DNA of 64,000 nt from Variovorax sp. S12S4 (lineage in GTDB: Bacteria; Pseudomonadota; Gammaproteobacteria; Burkholderiales; Burkholderiaceae_C). A program made the position numbers and the translations under genes. A model generated the notes under the pieces. It did not search any database. It saw only the letters and a program-made list of their open reading frames with translations, and was not told where the DNA came from. Below, piece by piece: positions 9,295 through 21,402 of this stretch. The stretch spans positions 4,999,001 to 5,063,000 of the forward strand of contig NZ_JALPKR020000002.1 of the NCBI RefSeq assembly GCF_023195515.1, in the 5' to 3' direction. How positions within the stretch are numbered: the first letter of the stretch is position 1; each line of letters begins with the position of its first letter.

Positions 9295-9539
9295 GATTGG
9301 CGCCCTTCGTCGAGCAAAGCGCGCACGGGCTGGCCGGGCTTGATGCTGGCGTGCAGCGCGTCGATCTGGCCGAGTTCGCGTTCGATCTGCTCGTCGGTGA
9401 TGACGGGCTTGCGCCGCACCGGCAGCATGCGCACCACCTCCTTGCCGTGGCGGGTGATGCGAACCTCCTCGCCCTTTTCGACCATGTCGATCAGGGCAGA
9501 GAAGTTGTTCTTGGCTTCGGCGATGCCGATGGATTGCAT
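9291..9539 (-). CDS. Phd/YefM-like antitoxin
   Basis: 82 aa from the ATG at 9539. The N-terminus MQSIGIAEAKNNFSALIDMV and the VRITRHGKEVVRMLP core are the Phd/YefM DNA-binding fold; the C-terminal third should wrap the toxin. An in-frame extension up to 9701 exists but crosses the operator array and is not conserved-looking. First gene of the toxin-antitoxin operon, directly under its own promoter. Confidence 0.85.
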   Translation of the reverse strand: MQSIGIAEAKNNFSALIDMVEKGEEVRITRHGKEVVRMLPVRRKPVITDEQIERELGQIDALHASIKPGQPVRALLDEGRQS

Positions 9540-9610
9540 TTGGGCCAGAAAGTTTGAATCTGGCCCAAATTCTAATCCCAATCTGGCCTGACTTTCAAGA
9601 TCTGGCCAGA
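9539..9610 (-). promoter_or_regulatory. Toxin-antitoxin promoter with TCTGGCC operator array
   Basis: On the minus strand a -35 box TTGAAA (9598-9593) and a -10 box TAGAAT (9574-9569) lie 18 bases apart. TCTGGCC or its complement occurs at 9543-9549, 9559-9565, 9582-9588 and as the self-complementary TCTGGCCAGA at 9601-9610. The first two form an 11-bp perfect inverted repeat (9539-9549 / 9559-9569) reaching the antitoxin start codon. This suggests cooperative autorepression by the antitoxin-toxin complex. Confidence 0.7.
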
Positions 9611-9618
9611 ATGAGCTT

Positions 9619-9699
9619 AGGCGGGCGCCGGGCCGCCCCAAGCCGGCCTGCGGCCCCTCGGGGGCAGCGACCCACACGCAGTGGGGGAGCGTGGGGGCC
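9619..9699. repeat. G+C-rich intergenic repeat-like segment
   Basis: About 80 bases of G/C-rich sequence with short inverted blocks (GGCCGCCCC..., CGGCCCCTCGGGGGCAGCGA, AGTGGGGGAGCGTGGGGGC) between guaB and the toxin-antitoxin operator. The wording resembles intergenic repeats I associate with Comamonadaceae genomes. Only one copy is seen here, so repeat status is inference. Confidence 0.4.
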
Positions 9700-9703
9700 A
9701 CAA

Positions 9704-11173
9704 TTACTCGGCGCGGTAGTTCGGCGCTTCCTTGGTGATCTGCACGTCGTGCACGTGGCTCTCACGAATACCGGCGGTGGTGATCTCGACGAACTCGGCC
9801 TTGTTCTTCATCTCTTCGATGGTGGCGCAGCCGCAGTAGCCCATGCTGGCACGCAAGCCGCCCGACATCTGGTACACGATGGAAACCATCGAGCCCTTGT
9901 ACGGCACACGGCCTTCGATGCCCTCAGGCACCAGCTTGTCGGCATTGGGATTGCCGGTGGTCGACTCCTGGAAGTAGCGGTCGGCACTGCCCTGCTGCAT
10001 GGCGCCAATGGAGCCCATGCCGCGGTAGCTCTTGTAGCTGCGGCCCTGGAACAGAACGATCTCGCCGGGGGCTTCTTCGGTGCCCGCGAACATGCCACCC
10101 ATCATCACGGTGCTTGCGCCCGCGGCAATGGCCTTGGCGATGTCGCCCGAATAGCGGATACCGCCGTCCGCGATCAGCGGAATGCCGGTGCCTTGCAGCG
10201 CGGTGGCCACGTTGTCCACGGCCATGATCTGCGGCACGCCCACGCCGGCAACGATGCGCGTGGTGCAGATAGAACCCGGGCCGATGCCGACCTTGACGGC
10301 GTCCGCGCCGGCGTCAGCCAGCGCACGCGCTGCGTCGCCGGTGGCAATGTTGCCGCCGATCACGTCGACCTGCGGATAGTTCTTCTTGACCCAGCGCACG
10401 CGCTCGATCACGCCGGCGCTGTGGCCGTGCGCGGTGTCGACCACGATGGCATCGACACCGGCCTTGACCAGCGTCTCGACGCGTTCTTCGGTGCCCGCAC
10501 CCACGCCGACTGCCGCGCCCACGCGCAGGCGGCCGCTCGGGTCGCGCGCTGCATTGGGAAAGCTGGTCTGCTTGGTGATGTCCTTGACGGTGATCAGGCC
10601 CTTGAGCTCCCACGCACTGTTGATGACCAGCAGGCGTTCGAGCTTGTGCTTGTTGAGCAGCGCCTTGGCTTCAGCAAGGGTGGTGCCGTCGGGCACCGTA
10701 ATGAGCTTTTCGCGCGGCGTCATGATCTCGCTCACCGGCACGTCCAGGCGGCTCTCGAAGCGCAGGTCGCGCCCCGTGACGATGCCCACCACCTTGCCGC
10801 CGTCGAGCACCGGAAAGCCCGAGATGCCCAGCTCGTCGGACAGCTGCATGACCTGCAGCACCGTGTGCGTGGGTGTGATCACCACCGGGTCGCGCAGCAC
10901 GCCGGATTCGTAGCGCTTCACCTTGGCAACCTGCGCAGCCTGCTCGGCCGCGGTGAAGTTCTTGTGCACGATGCCGATGCCGCCTTCTTGCGCAATGGCG
11001 ATCGCGAGGCGAGCCTCGGTCACGGTGTCCATCGCGGCGGAAACCAGCGGCAGATTGAGCGCGATGTTGCGGGAGAAGCGGGTGGCGAGGGAGGTGTCCT
11101 TGGGCAGGACCTGGGAGAACGCTGGCACCAACAACACGTCGTCGAAGGTGAGCGCTTTGCCGAGAAGGCGCAT
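9704..11173 (-). CDS. guaB: Inosine-5'-monophosphate dehydrogenase
   Basis: 489 aa from the ATG at 11173 ([20 protein letters not shown]). Oxidises IMP to XMP with NAD+, the rate-limiting step to GMP. The TIM barrel is interrupted by a CBS pair at about residues 95-205. The catalytic cysteine lies in [12 protein letters not shown] near residue 305, followed by the mobile flap. A GGAG ribosome site (complement of 11182-11185) and a -10-like TACAAT (11200-11195) precede it. guaA lies downstream beyond the toxin-antitoxin unit. The reading frame is open far upstream into rnfH, but that is antisense noise. Confidence 0.97.
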   Translation of the reverse strand: MRLLGKALTFDDVLLVPAFSQVLPKDTSLATRFSRNIALNLPLVSAAMDTVTEARLAIAIAQEGGIGIVHKNFTAAEQAAQVAKVKRYESGVLRDPVVITPTHTVLQVMQLSDELGISGFPVLDGGKVVGIVTGRDLRFESRLDVPVSEIMTPREKLITVPDGTTLAEAKALLNKHKLERLLVINSAWELKGLITVKDITKQTSFPNAARDPSGRLRVGAAVGVGAGTEERVETLVKAGVDAIVVDTAHGHSAGVIERVRWVKKNYPQVDVIGGNIATGDAARALADAGADAVKVGIGPGSICTTRIVAGVGVPQIMAVDNVATALQGTGIPLIADGGIRYSGDIAKAIAAGASTVMMGGMFAGTEEAPGEIVLFQGRSYKSYRGMGSIGAMQQGSADRYFQESTTGNPNADKLVPEGIEGRVPYKGSMVSIVYQMSGGLRASMGYCGCATIEEMKNKAEFVEITTAGIRESHVHDVQITKEAPNYRAE

Positions 11174-11353
11174 GGGTGAAGCTCCAAAAGACGGATTGTA
11201 ACGATGCCCGGTACTTACCCGCCCCCTGAGGGGCTTCGACCGATATCGGGCGCGGGTTGCGAGAGCGTCAAACGTCGCCAATTCCCAACTCGGCGGCGTG
11301 GAAAGCGTGGGCCTTTCGTGTTGCAAAACGTAAGGCCCAGCTAAACTCGCCGC

Positions 11354-11881
11354 ATGAAATTCGCGCATTGGCTCGTACTGGGATGTGTTTGCCTGCTGCC
11401 GCTGTCGGCCAGCGCGCAATGGCAATGGATCGACAAGAGCGGCAAGAAGGTCTTCAGCGACCAGGCACCGCCGCCCGATATTCCCGAGAAGAACATCCTG
11501 CGCCGCGCGGGCTCGCCGCCCCCGGCCCGCACCGGTTTTGGCTCGGCTCCCGCCGAGGGTGCCGCCTCCGACGAGGCAGCCGCCCCCAAGGCCCGCGAAG
11601 CCGCCGCAGCGCCCAAGCCGCCGGCGGTCGACAAGGAGCTCGAGGAAAAGACCAAGAAGGCACAGGCTGAAGAAAAAGCCAAGCAGGCCGCCGAGGCTGA
11701 GAAAAACGCCAAGATCAAGGCCGAGAACTGCGAGCGCGCACGCCAGGGCAAGGCCACGTTCGATAGCGGCATCCGCGTGGCCAAGGTCAACGCCAAGGGC
11801 GAGCGCGAAATCATGGACGATGCCGCTCGCGCCGCCGAGCAGAAGCGCCTTCAGTCGATCATCCAGAGCGACTGCAAGTAG
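11354..11881 (+). CDS. DUF4124 domain protein, exported
   Basis: 175 aa. Signal peptide at residues 1-21 ([21 protein letters not shown]), then a DUF4124 module ([22 protein letters not shown]) of the kind found at the N-terminus of many proteobacterial envelope proteins. After it comes a long Lys/Ala/Glu-rich, probably helical or coiled segment (about 85-140), then a C-terminal piece with [21 protein letters not shown] and a final Cys. Function unknown, likely periplasmic. Single gene with a possible promoter TTGCAA...TAAACT at 11321-11347, convergent with rnfH. Confidence 0.8.
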   Translation: MKFAHWLVLGCVCLLPLSASAQWQWIDKSGKKVFSDQAPPPDIPEKNILRRAGSPPPARTGFGSAPAEGAASDEAAAPKAREAAAAPKPPAVDKELEEKTKKAQAEEKAKQAAEAEKNAKIKAENCERARQGKATFDSGIRVAKVNAKGEREIMDDAARAAEQKRLQSIIQSDCK

Positions 11882-11891
11882 TCTCGAAGAC

Positions 11892-12226
11892 TCAGTAGCC
11901 GGCCTTGCCGCCCTTGCGGCGGTTCGCAAAAGGCCGGTACCCCGCGCGCCCTGCCGCTGAAAGCGCTCGCGGCGCGCCACCTTGGGGTCGACTGCCAAGG
12001 GCCGGCATAACTCGATGCGGTCGCCGTCCTTGAGCAGCTGGTTCCATTCGACTTCCCTGCCCCAGATTCCGGGCGTCATGGCCTGACGCCAATCCAGTTG
12101 CGGGAAGCGCTGCGCGAGGTCGCTGGCCTTCACCGCATCGTCCACGGTGGCCTCGGGCGCCAGCCGCAGCACTTGCTCGAACACCTCGCGCGGTGCGGGC
12201 GAGCAGCTCAGCGTGACTTCGATCAT
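11892..12226 (-). CDS. rnfH: RnfH-family ubiquitin-like protein, frameshifted near its C-terminus
   Basis: Starting at the ATG at 12226 ([20 protein letters not shown]), about 94 residues of an RnfH/UPF0125 beta-grasp protein can be read to [12 protein letters not shown]. The expected ending ([15 protein letters not shown] then TGA at 11892) is in a different frame. One missing base in the G-rich stretch around 11938-11945 explains the switch. Without it the frame has no stop until the end of guaB. The start overlaps the ratA stop (ATGA), the usual ratA-rnfH pairing. Function of RnfH is unclear. The lesion may be a sequencing error. Confidence 0.7.
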
Positions 12227-12672
12227 CCTTCCTTGCCGTAGACCTGCTCGGCGCGCTTCACGAAGGCTTCGACCAGGCTGGAGGCAACGGTGTCGAACAC
12301 CGGCCCCACCAGCGCCTGCAGCGCAAAGTTGCTGAAGCCGTAGCTCATGTGCAGTTCGACCCGGCAGGCCCGGTCGCCGGGCTCGCCCACGGGTGCGAAC
12401 TTCCAGATGCCGTCGAGATTGGAGAACGGCCCGTCGACCAGCTTGAGGTGCACTTCGCGCCCCGGTACGTGGCTGTTGCGGGTGGTGAAGCTCTGGTGAA
12501 GGCCGGCAAAAGCCAGGCCGACTTCGGCGGTCATGCCGGCCTCGTCTTCCTCGATGACCCGGGCCTTGTCGCACCAGGGCAGGAACTGCGGATACTTCTC
12601 CACATCGGTGACGAGCGCGTACATCTCTTCGGCGCTGTACCAGATGAGGACGGACTTGTTGACGGTTTTCAT
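12223..12672 (-). CDS. ratA: RatA-type START/SRPBCC (coenzyme Q-binding) protein
   Basis: 149 aa from the ATG at 12672 ([23 protein letters not shown]); upstream in-frame sequence to 12723 is not conserved-looking. Single polyketide-cyclase/START fold, related to Coq10. E. coli RatA was described as inhibiting 70S ribosome association, while other members bind ubiquinone, so its real role is debated. Overlaps rnfH by 4 bases and is divergent from smpB, an arrangement conserved across proteobacteria. Confidence 0.88.
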   Translation of the reverse strand: MKTVNKSVLIWYSAEEMYALVTDVEKYPQFLPWCDKARVIEEDEAGMTAEVGLAFAGLHQSFTTRNSHVPGREVHLKLVDGPFSNLDGIWKFAPVGEPGDRACRVELHMSYGFSNFALQALVGPVFDTVASSLVEAFVKRAEQVYGKEG

Positions 12673-12734
12673 AGAATCGGGACAGCGTGCGCGACGGATT
12701 GTATTGAAGCCATGCGTCCCCATCTTTCCGAGCC

Positions 12735-13211
12735 ATGGCCACCAAGAAACAAGATACCTCCTCGCGCATTGCCGACAACAAGAAGGCCGCGTACAACTAT
12801 TTCTTCGAAGAACGCTTCGAGGCCGGCATCGTCCTCGAGGGCTGGGAAGTCAAGTCCCTGCGCGAAGGCAAGGTGCAGCTGACCGACGGCTACGTGGTGA
12901 TCCGCGACGGCGAGCTGTTCGTTGTCGGCCTGCAGATCAACCCGCTCAAGAGTGCGTCGACCCACGTCAACCCTGACTCCGTCCGCACCAAGAAGTTGCT
13001 GCTGCACAAGGAAGAAATCCGCCGGCTGGTCGGCAAGGTCGAACAAAAGGGCTACACGCTGGTGCCGCTCAACCTGCATTGGAAGGCGGGCAAGGTCAAA
13101 TGCGAGATTGCGCTCGCCAAGGGCAAGGCCGAGCACGACAAGCGCGACACCATCAAGGACCGCGAAGGCAAGCGCGAGGTGGAGCGCGCCATGAAAAGCC
13201 GCAGCCGCTAG
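12735..13211 (+). CDS. smpB: SsrA-binding protein SmpB
   Basis: 158 aa, normal length. Partner of tmRNA in trans-translation, rescuing stalled ribosomes. Shows the conserved oligonucleotide-binding core (ARKxEY-equivalent [35 protein letters not shown]) and a basic C-terminal tail ([13 protein letters not shown]) that enters the decoding centre. Divergent from ratA with 62 bases between start codons. The ssrA RNA gene itself is not in this window. Confidence 0.95.
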   Translation: MATKKQDTSSRIADNKKAAYNYFFEERFEAGIVLEGWEVKSLREGKVQLTDGYVVIRDGELFVVGLQINPLKSASTHVNPDSVRTKKLLLHKEEIRRLVGKVEQKGYTLVPLNLHWKAGKVKCEIALAKGKAEHDKRDTIKDREGKREVERAMKSRSR

Positions 13212-13301
13212 TTTCTTTTTTGCGCGGCATGGAATAAAACGCCACTGCGGGTGTTTATGCGGTGCCGCCGGCTGGTCGGTGCACCGAACCAGGAGTCTTC
13301 C

Positions 13302-13682
13302 ATGTCGCCTCTTCGCGTTTCTTCCGCCGGCCTTGCCGCGGCGCTGCTCGGCAGCGTGCTCGCACTTCCCGTTCTCGCCCAGCCCAAGGCCGCGGGCGGT
13401 GCGCTGGTCGGCCCGAACGGCATGACCCTCTACACCTTCGACAAGGACTCGGCCGGCAGCGGCAAGTCGGCATGCAATGGGGGCTGCGCGGCCAACTGGC
13501 CACCCTTCATGGCCACGGACGCCGACAAGCCGGCCGGCGACTTCACCCTCGTCACGCGGGACGACGGCAAGAAGCAGTGGGCGGCCAAGGGCTGGCCGCT
13601 CTACTACTGGGCCAAGGACACCAAGCCGGGCGACAAGACCGGCGACGGCGTTGGCGGGGCCTGGAAAACCGCCAAGCCCTGA
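13302..13682 (+). CDS. Secreted COG4315 (PF03640 repeat) protein
   Basis: 126 aa from the ATG at 13302, which has AGGAG at 13291-13295. Sec signal peptide at about residues 1-27 (ends VLALPVLAQP). The mature part has the two short repeats of the family: LVGPNGMTLYTFDKDSAG with an SACNGGCAANWPP cysteine pair, and WPLYYWAKDTKPGDKTGDG. Function is unknown; members are predicted periplasmic or surface proteins. A paralogous lipoprotein follows 128 bases downstream, so this is a tandem duplication. Confidence 0.82.
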   Translation: MSPLRVSSAGLAAALLGSVLALPVLAQPKAAGGALVGPNGMTLYTFDKDSAGSGKSACNGGCAANWPPFMATDADKPAGDFTLVTRDDGKKQWAAKGWPLYYWAKDTKPGDKTGDGVGGAWKTAKP

Positions 13683-13810
13683 GTGCACGTGATGTTTTGC
13701 TGAACTCGCGACGCCCGCCTACCGCGATTTGCCTTGAGGCCGGCATAAACTGCCGGCTCGCGCATCCAACTGGCTTGTGTTCGCGATTTTTCAACTGAAG
13801 GAGAAACTGC

Positions 13811-14206
13811 ATGAAATTGCTCAGCGCCTCGATCCTCGCGGCGGCATTGCTCGCCGGCTGCGGTGGCATGTCCAACAAGACCGCCAGCGCACCCGACACC
13901 CCCACTCGCACCGCCGACGGCGTGCTCGTCGGACCGAACGGCATGACGCTCTACACCTTCGCCCGCGATACTCCCGGCGCCGGCACCTCCGCCTGCAACG
14001 CCCAGTGCGCCGCCAACTGGCCGCCGCTCCCCGTGGCCGAAACCGCCAAGCCCATGGGCGGCTACACCATCATCGTGCGTGAAGACGGCAAGAGGCAGTG
14101 GGCCTACAAGGGTTCTCCGCTCTACTACTGGACGAAGGACAGCAAGCCGGGCGACAAGACCGGTGACGGCGTCCTGAACGGCGCCTGGAAGGTTGCCCGC
14201 CCCTGA
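13811..14206 (+). CDS. COG4315 (PF03640 repeat) lipoprotein
   Basis: 131 aa. Lipoprotein signal with lipobox LLAGC (Cys at 17) and a Ser/Thr/Pro linker, then the same domain as the preceding gene: LVGPNGMTLYTFARDTPGAG, SACNAQCAANWPP, and SPLYYWTKDSKPGDKTGDG. GGAG ribosome site at 13799-13802. Compared with its neighbour the anchoring differs (lipid anchor instead of cleaved Sec signal), suggesting division of labour after duplication. A strong terminator follows. Confidence 0.83.
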   Translation: MKLLSASILAAALLAGCGGMSNKTASAPDTPTRTADGVLVGPNGMTLYTFARDTPGAGTSACNAQCAANWPPLPVAETAKPMGGYTIIVREDGKRQWAYKGSPLYYWTKDSKPGDKTGDGVLNGAWKVARP

Positions 14207-14229
14207 GGCCGGCCATCCGCTGAATGCAA

Positions 14230-14259
14230 AAGGCCCCGGCGAAAGTCGGGGCCTTTTTT
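14230..14259. terminator. Rho-independent terminator between convergent genes
   Basis: Nine-bp perfect stem AAGGCCCCG (14230-14238) / CGGGGCCTT (14247-14255), loop GCGAAAGT, then a T-run. It ends the COG4315 pair; the A's at its left side also allow weaker use by the EamA gene. Confidence 0.88.
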
Positions 14260-14274
14260 CTTGTTTCGGTCCGC

Positions 14275-15204
14275 CTAGTGCGCGCTGGGCAGCACGCTGT
14301 CTGCCGCCGTGGTGCGCCGTCCGCGCAATGCGAGCAGCTCGTTGAACACCAGTGCGCCAATGACCAGCGCGCCACCGGTCAGCACACTGGGCGCGGGCGT
14401 CTCGCCGGCACCGAGCCACGCCAGCGCAATGCCGAAGATCACCTCGAGCAACGCGAGCAAGGCGACCTCAGGCGCCTTCAGCACCCGCGCGCAAAGCACC
14501 GAAAGCACGCACGGAATTGCCAGCTGGAACACGCCCAGGAAGGCAAGCAGGCCGAGGTCGTGCGCGTTCGCCTGAAAAGGCAGCGCAAAGGGCAGCGTGA
14601 ACAGCGCGCTGAGCGCCGCGCCGATGAGCACCGCGGGAACCAGGTCGATGTCTTGCCCCTTGGCATGCGCATGCTGAACCACCGTCCAGTTGGTGGCGCC
14701 GGCCAATGGCACGCAAAGCGCCACCAGGGTTCCAAGCAGCGATCCGCCCGCCGCCGCCCCGCCCTGCACCAGCTGCGTGCCGTACATCCACGCAATGCCG
14801 AGCCCGGCCACCACAATGGCGAGCCAGGTTCGAACGGGCAGCCGGTGGCCGATGAAGATGCGCGCGGCCAACGCCGTGAACAACGGCCCAAGTGCCATGG
14901 TCACCAGCACGCTGGCAGTGGAAGCCAGCGTGAGCGCCACCATGAAGGCGGTGAACATCACCGTCCAGCAGACGCCTGAAATCCACAGCGCGCGGCCGCC
15001 GCGCCGTATCTGCGAAAACACCGCCCGGCCCCGCCAAAGCGGCAAGATCACCAGCAGCGCAAGCAGCGTGAAGAGGCTGCGCCAGAAGGTGATCTCGAAA
15101 CTGTGCGCCTGCGCAAGGTGCCGCGTGACAACGCCCGCCGTGGCCCACATCAGGGTCACGGCGACCATCATCCACACGGCCCCTCCGTGCGTCAGGCGCA
15201 GCAT
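14275..15204 (-). CDS. EamA/DMT-family transporter
   Basis: 309 aa, highly hydrophobic with about ten membrane helices in two EamA halves (roughly 5-145 and 155-295). The drug/metabolite transporter superfamily exports amino acids, nucleosides or other metabolites; the substrate cannot be told from sequence. Ends 15 bases after the terminator and starts 31 bases beyond typA's stop, so it may be co-transcribed at the end of the rimP-typA run. Confidence 0.82.
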   Translation of the reverse strand: MLRLTHGGAVWMMVAVTLMWATAGVVTRHLAQAHSFEITFWRSLFTLLALLVILPLWRGRAVFSQIRRGGRALWISGVCWTVMFTAFMVALTLASTASVLVTMALGPLFTALAARIFIGHRLPVRTWLAIVVAGLGIAWMYGTQLVQGGAAAGGSLLGTLVALCVPLAGATNWTVVQHAHAKGQDIDLVPAVLIGAALSALFTLPFALPFQANAHDLGLLAFLGVFQLAIPCVLSVLCARVLKAPEVALLALLEVIFGIALAWLGAGETPAPSVLTGGALVIGALVFNELLALRGRRTTAADSVLPSAH

Positions 15205-15235
15205 CGGTGGTCGGTGTCGGTGTCGGTGCCGGCGA

Positions 15236-17071
15236 TCAGCTCGCCGTTTCGCGACTGGCGCGCTTGCGGTCGCTTTCCTTCAGGAAACGCTTGCGCAGGC
15301 GCACGCTCTTGGGCGTGATTTCGACCAGTTCGTCGTCCTCGATGAACTCGACGCCGTATTCCAGCGTGAGGTCGATCGGGGGCGTGATCTTGATCGCATC
15401 TTCCTTGCCGCTCACGCGGAAGTTGGTCAGCTGCTTCGTACGCGTGGCGTTCACCACGAGGTCGTTGTCGCGGCTGTGGATGCCGACGATCATGCCTTCG
15501 TACACCGGATCGTTGGCCTTCACGAACATGCGGCCGCGGTCGTCCAGCTTGCCCAGGGCGTAGGTGAAGATTTCACCGTCGTCCATCGAGATCAGCACGC
15601 CGTTCTTGCGGCTGCCGATGTCACCCTTGTGCGGTTCGTAGCTGTCGAAGATGTTGCTGATGAGGCCCGAGCCGCGCGTCAGGTTCAGGAACTCATTCGT
15701 GAAGCCGATCAGGCCGCGCGCCGGAATGCGGTACTCGAGGCGAACACGGCCGCGGCCGTCCGGTTCCATGTTGACCAGTTCGCCCTTGCGCTCGCCCAGT
15801 GCCTGCATCACGCCGCCCTGGTGCTGCTCTTCGATGTCGGCCGTGACCAGCTCGATGGGCTCGTGCTTCTCGCCGTTCACGGTGCGGAACACCACGCGCG
15901 GCTTCGACACGGCCATTTCGTAGCCTTCGCGGCGCATGTTTTCCAAGAGGATGGTCAGGTGCAGTTCACCGCGGCCCATCACTTCGAAAATACCTTCTTC
16001 GTCGGTTTCGTTCACGCGCAGCGCAACGTTGTGCTGCAGTTCCTTCTGCAGGCGGTCCCAGATCTGTCGGCTGGTGACGAACTTGCCTTCGCGTCCGGCC
16101 AGCGGGCTGGTGTTCACGCAGAAGTTCATGGTCAGGGTCGGCTCGTCGACCTTGAGCATGGGCAGCGGCGCGGGCTTGTCCTTGTCGGTCACGGTGACGC
16201 CGATGCCGATGTCGGCGATGCCGTTGATCAGCACGATTTCGCCGGGGCCGGCTTCAGTCGATTGCACGCGGTCCAGGCCTTGGAAAGTCAGCACCTGGTT
16301 GACGCGGCCCTTGACGGTCTTGCCGTCCGGACCTTCCATGACCAGCACGTCGGTCATGGGCCGGAGCGTGCCCTGGCTGATGCGGCCCACGCCGATGCGG
16401 CCGACGAAGGTCGAGAAGTCGAGGGCGGAGATCTGCAGCTGCAGCGGCGCGTCCGGGTCACCCTTTTGCGACGGAACGTGCTTCAGGATGGTGTTGAACA
16501 GGGCCGACATGTCGGGGCCCCACTGTTCACCAGGAGCGCCCTCTTCCAGCGACGACCAGCCGTTGATGCCCGAGGCGTAGACCACGGGGAAGTCGAGCTG
16601 TTCGTCGGTCGCGCCGAGCTTGTCGAACAGGTCGAAGGCGGCGTTGACCACCTTGTCGGGGTTGGCGCCCGGCTTGTCGACCTTGTTCACGACCAGGATC
16701 GGCTTGAGGCCGAGGGCCAGCGCCTTCTTGGTCACGAAGCGGGTCTGGGGCATCGGGCCTTCTTGTGCGTCGATCAGCAGCACCACGCCGTCGACCATGG
16801 ACAGCGCGCGCTCCACTTCACCGCCGAAGTCCGCGTGGCCGGGGGTGTCGACGATGTTGATGTGCGTGCCTTCCCAGGTCACGGCGCAGTTCTTGGCCAG
16901 GATGGTGATGCCACGTTCTTTTTCGATGGCGTTGTTGTCCATCACTGTGTCGACCACTTTCTCGTGCTCGGCAAAGGTGCCCGACTGGCGCAGCAGCTGG
17001 TCGACCATCGTGGTCTTGCCATGGTCCACGTGGGCAATGATGGCGATATTGCGGATTTGCTTGGTACTCAT
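15236..17071 (-). CDS. typA: Ribosome-associated GTPase TypA/BipA
   Basis: 611 aa from the ATG at 17071 ([20 protein letters not shown]). EF-G-like translational GTPase that binds 70S ribosomes and is needed under stress or cold. G1 AHVDHGKTT lies near the N-terminus, G3 is [12 protein letters not shown] and G4 NKVDKPG, followed by EF-G domains III and V and the TypA-specific C-terminal domain. The ATG overlaps the truB TGA (ATGA), placing it in the rimP-nusA-infB-rbfA-truB operon. A longer upstream open frame runs through truB and is an artefact. Confidence 0.96.
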   Translation of the reverse strand: MSTKQIRNIAIIAHVDHGKTTMVDQLLRQSGTFAEHEKVVDTVMDNNAIEKERGITILAKNCAVTWEGTHINIVDTPGHADFGGEVERALSMVDGVVLLIDAQEGPMPQTRFVTKKALALGLKPILVVNKVDKPGANPDKVVNAAFDLFDKLGATDEQLDFPVVYASGINGWSSLEEGAPGEQWGPDMSALFNTILKHVPSQKGDPDAPLQLQISALDFSTFVGRIGVGRISQGTLRPMTDVLVMEGPDGKTVKGRVNQVLTFQGLDRVQSTEAGPGEIVLINGIADIGIGVTVTDKDKPAPLPMLKVDEPTLTMNFCVNTSPLAGREGKFVTSRQIWDRLQKELQHNVALRVNETDEEGIFEVMGRGELHLTILLENMRREGYEMAVSKPRVVFRTVNGEKHEPIELVTADIEEQHQGGVMQALGERKGELVNMEPDGRGRVRLEYRIPARGLIGFTNEFLNLTRGSGLISNIFDSYEPHKGDIGSRKNGVLISMDDGEIFTYALGKLDDRGRMFVKANDPVYEGMIVGIHSRDNDLVVNATRTKQLTNFRVSGKEDAIKITPPIDLTLEYGVEFIEDDELVEITPKSVRLRKRFLKESDRKRASRETAS

Positions 17072-18024
17072 GGTGTCGCTTCGGTCTGTTGTGCGTTCAA
17101 AAGAATTTGCTGGATTTCGATGGGGTTCAGCAAGCGCCCCGGAATCAATTCGTTGGCCGTGATGTGGGCCGTTCCCAGGAAGGCCGGCGGTTCGATGCCG
17201 AACACCGCCACCTCGTCGGCATCGGCCCAGCTGCCGCGGCGGCGCAGGCCCGAGAGAAAACGTGCCGCATCTTCGTTGCCGAGCATGACGCGGCTGTGGC
17301 CGTCCACCAGGGATTCGGCAGGCAGGAGTTGTGCCAGGCGCTCTTCCTCGCCCATGGCCTCGAGCGCCTCGAGCGTGACGCACTGCGCCTCGCCGAAGCC
17401 GCCGGTTGCAGTGCGGCGCAGCGAGGTCAGGTGCGCGCCGCAACCCAGGGCTTCGCCGATGTCTTCACCCAGGGTGCGAATGTAGGTGCCCTTGCTCACC
17501 GAGGCAACGATCCGCAGGGCGGTTTCGTCCGTTCGCGTGATGCTCAGCCGATGAATGACCACGTCGCGTGGCGCACGCTCTATTTCAATGCCTTCGCGCG
17601 CGTATTCGTACAGCGCCTTGCCGTCTTTCTTGAGCGCGCTGTGCATCGGCGGAACCTGGCGGATCGGGCCGGTGAACTGCGCCTCGACACGGGCCAGGTC
17701 TTCAGGCGTGACGTGCACCGGGCGCTCGGCGATGACCTCGCCCTCGGCGTCCGCGGTGGCGGTCTTCACGCCAAGGCGGGCTGTGGCCACGTAGGTCTTG
17801 TCTGCGTCGAGGTGCAACTGGCTGAACTTGGTGGCTGCGCCAAAGCACAGGGGCAGCACACCGGTCGCGAGTGGATCGAGCGTGCCGGTATGGCCCGCTT
17901 TTTCGGCGCGCAGCAACCACTTGGCCTTCTGCAGGGCCTGGTTGCTGGAAAGTCCCAGCGGCTTGTCGAGCAACAACACCCCATGCACAGGGCGCCGCTG
18001 CACCCTTGTGCGTGGCGCGTTCAT
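17068..18024 (-). CDS. truB: tRNA pseudouridine(55) synthase
   Basis: 318 aa. Makes the universal pseudouridine 55 in the T-loop of tRNAs. The catalytic aspartate is D50 in [26 protein letters not shown] lies upstream and the [12 protein letters not shown] motif downstream. Starts only 2 bases after the rbfA stop and overlaps typA by 4 bases, so translation is coupled along this operon. Confidence 0.95.
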   Translation of the reverse strand: MNAPRTRVQRRPVHGVLLLDKPLGLSSNQALQKAKWLLRAEKAGHTGTLDPLATGVLPLCFGAATKFSQLHLDADKTYVATARLGVKTATADAEGEVIAERPVHVTPEDLARVEAQFTGPIRQVPPMHSALKKDGKALYEYAREGIEIERAPRDVVIHRLSITRTDETALRIVASVSKGTYIRTLGEDIGEALGCGAHLTSLRRTATGGFGEAQCVTLEALEAMGEEERLAQLLPAESLVDGHSRVMLGNEDAARFLSGLRRRGSWADADEVAVFGIEPPAFLGTAHITANELIPGRLLNPIEIQQILLNAQQTEATP

Positions 18025-18026
18025 GG

Positions 18027-18398
18027 CTAGTCGTCTTTCGAACGCGAAGCGACGGCCTGCGCAATGAGCGCATTCATGTCGGCCGCACGCTCGGTGGTGC
18101 GGTCGAACAGGAAGTGCAGCGTTGGCACGGTGTGGATGTGCAGGCGCTTGAACAGGCCATTGCGGAGGAACCCCGCGGCCTGGTTCAGCGCTTCGGTGGT
18201 TTCGTCCACGTCGCCTGTGAGCACGCTGAAGAACACCTTCGCATGCGCATAGTCGGGCGTGACCTCGACCGCCTGGATCGTGACCATGCCCACGCGCGGA
18301 TCCTTCAACTCGCGCGCGATCAGCTCCGTCAGATCGCGCTGGATCTGATCGGCAACCTTGAACGCGCGGTTGGGGGCGGCGGCTTTTCTTTTCGGCAT
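18027..18398 (-). CDS. rbfA: Ribosome-binding factor A
   Basis: 123 aa. Small KH-like protein that binds free 30S subunits and helps mature the 5' end of 16S rRNA; needed for cold adaptation. Shows the conserved core [24 protein letters not shown] and [17 protein letters not shown]. The N-terminus is basic ([11 protein letters not shown]). Lies 24 bases after infB and 2 bases before truB, the usual order. Confidence 0.95.
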   Translation of the reverse strand: MPKRKAAAPNRAFKVADQIQRDLTELIARELKDPRVGMVTIQAVEVTPDYAHAKVFFSVLTGDVDETTEALNQAAGFLRNGLFKRLHIHTVPTLHFLFDRTTERAADMNALIAQAVASRSKDD

Positions 18399-18422
18399 GG
18401 ACTCTCTCGCGTCGAACGCTTG

Positions 18423-21378
<2,956 letters not shown>

Positions 21379-21402
21379 ATTGGTTTCGTGCCTCCATGAC
21401 CA

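Noticed and set aside
9704..12226. A continuous minus-strand frame from RnfH through to GuaB (apparent fusion)
   Set aside because: The middle is the antisense of the DUF4124 gene and has no protein-like conservation. The guaB start with GGAG and -10 box is clear, and the RnfH stop is lost only through one base.
12223..12672. ratA-rnfH as a classical toxin-antitoxin pair
   Set aside because: The pair is conserved in chromosomes and the RatA fold is a lipid/quinone-binding START domain; toxicity is not a safe inference from sequence.
15205..15232. Short GGTGTC-type tandem repeat after the EamA gene start
   Set aside because: Only about three irregular copies, too short to call a functional repeat.
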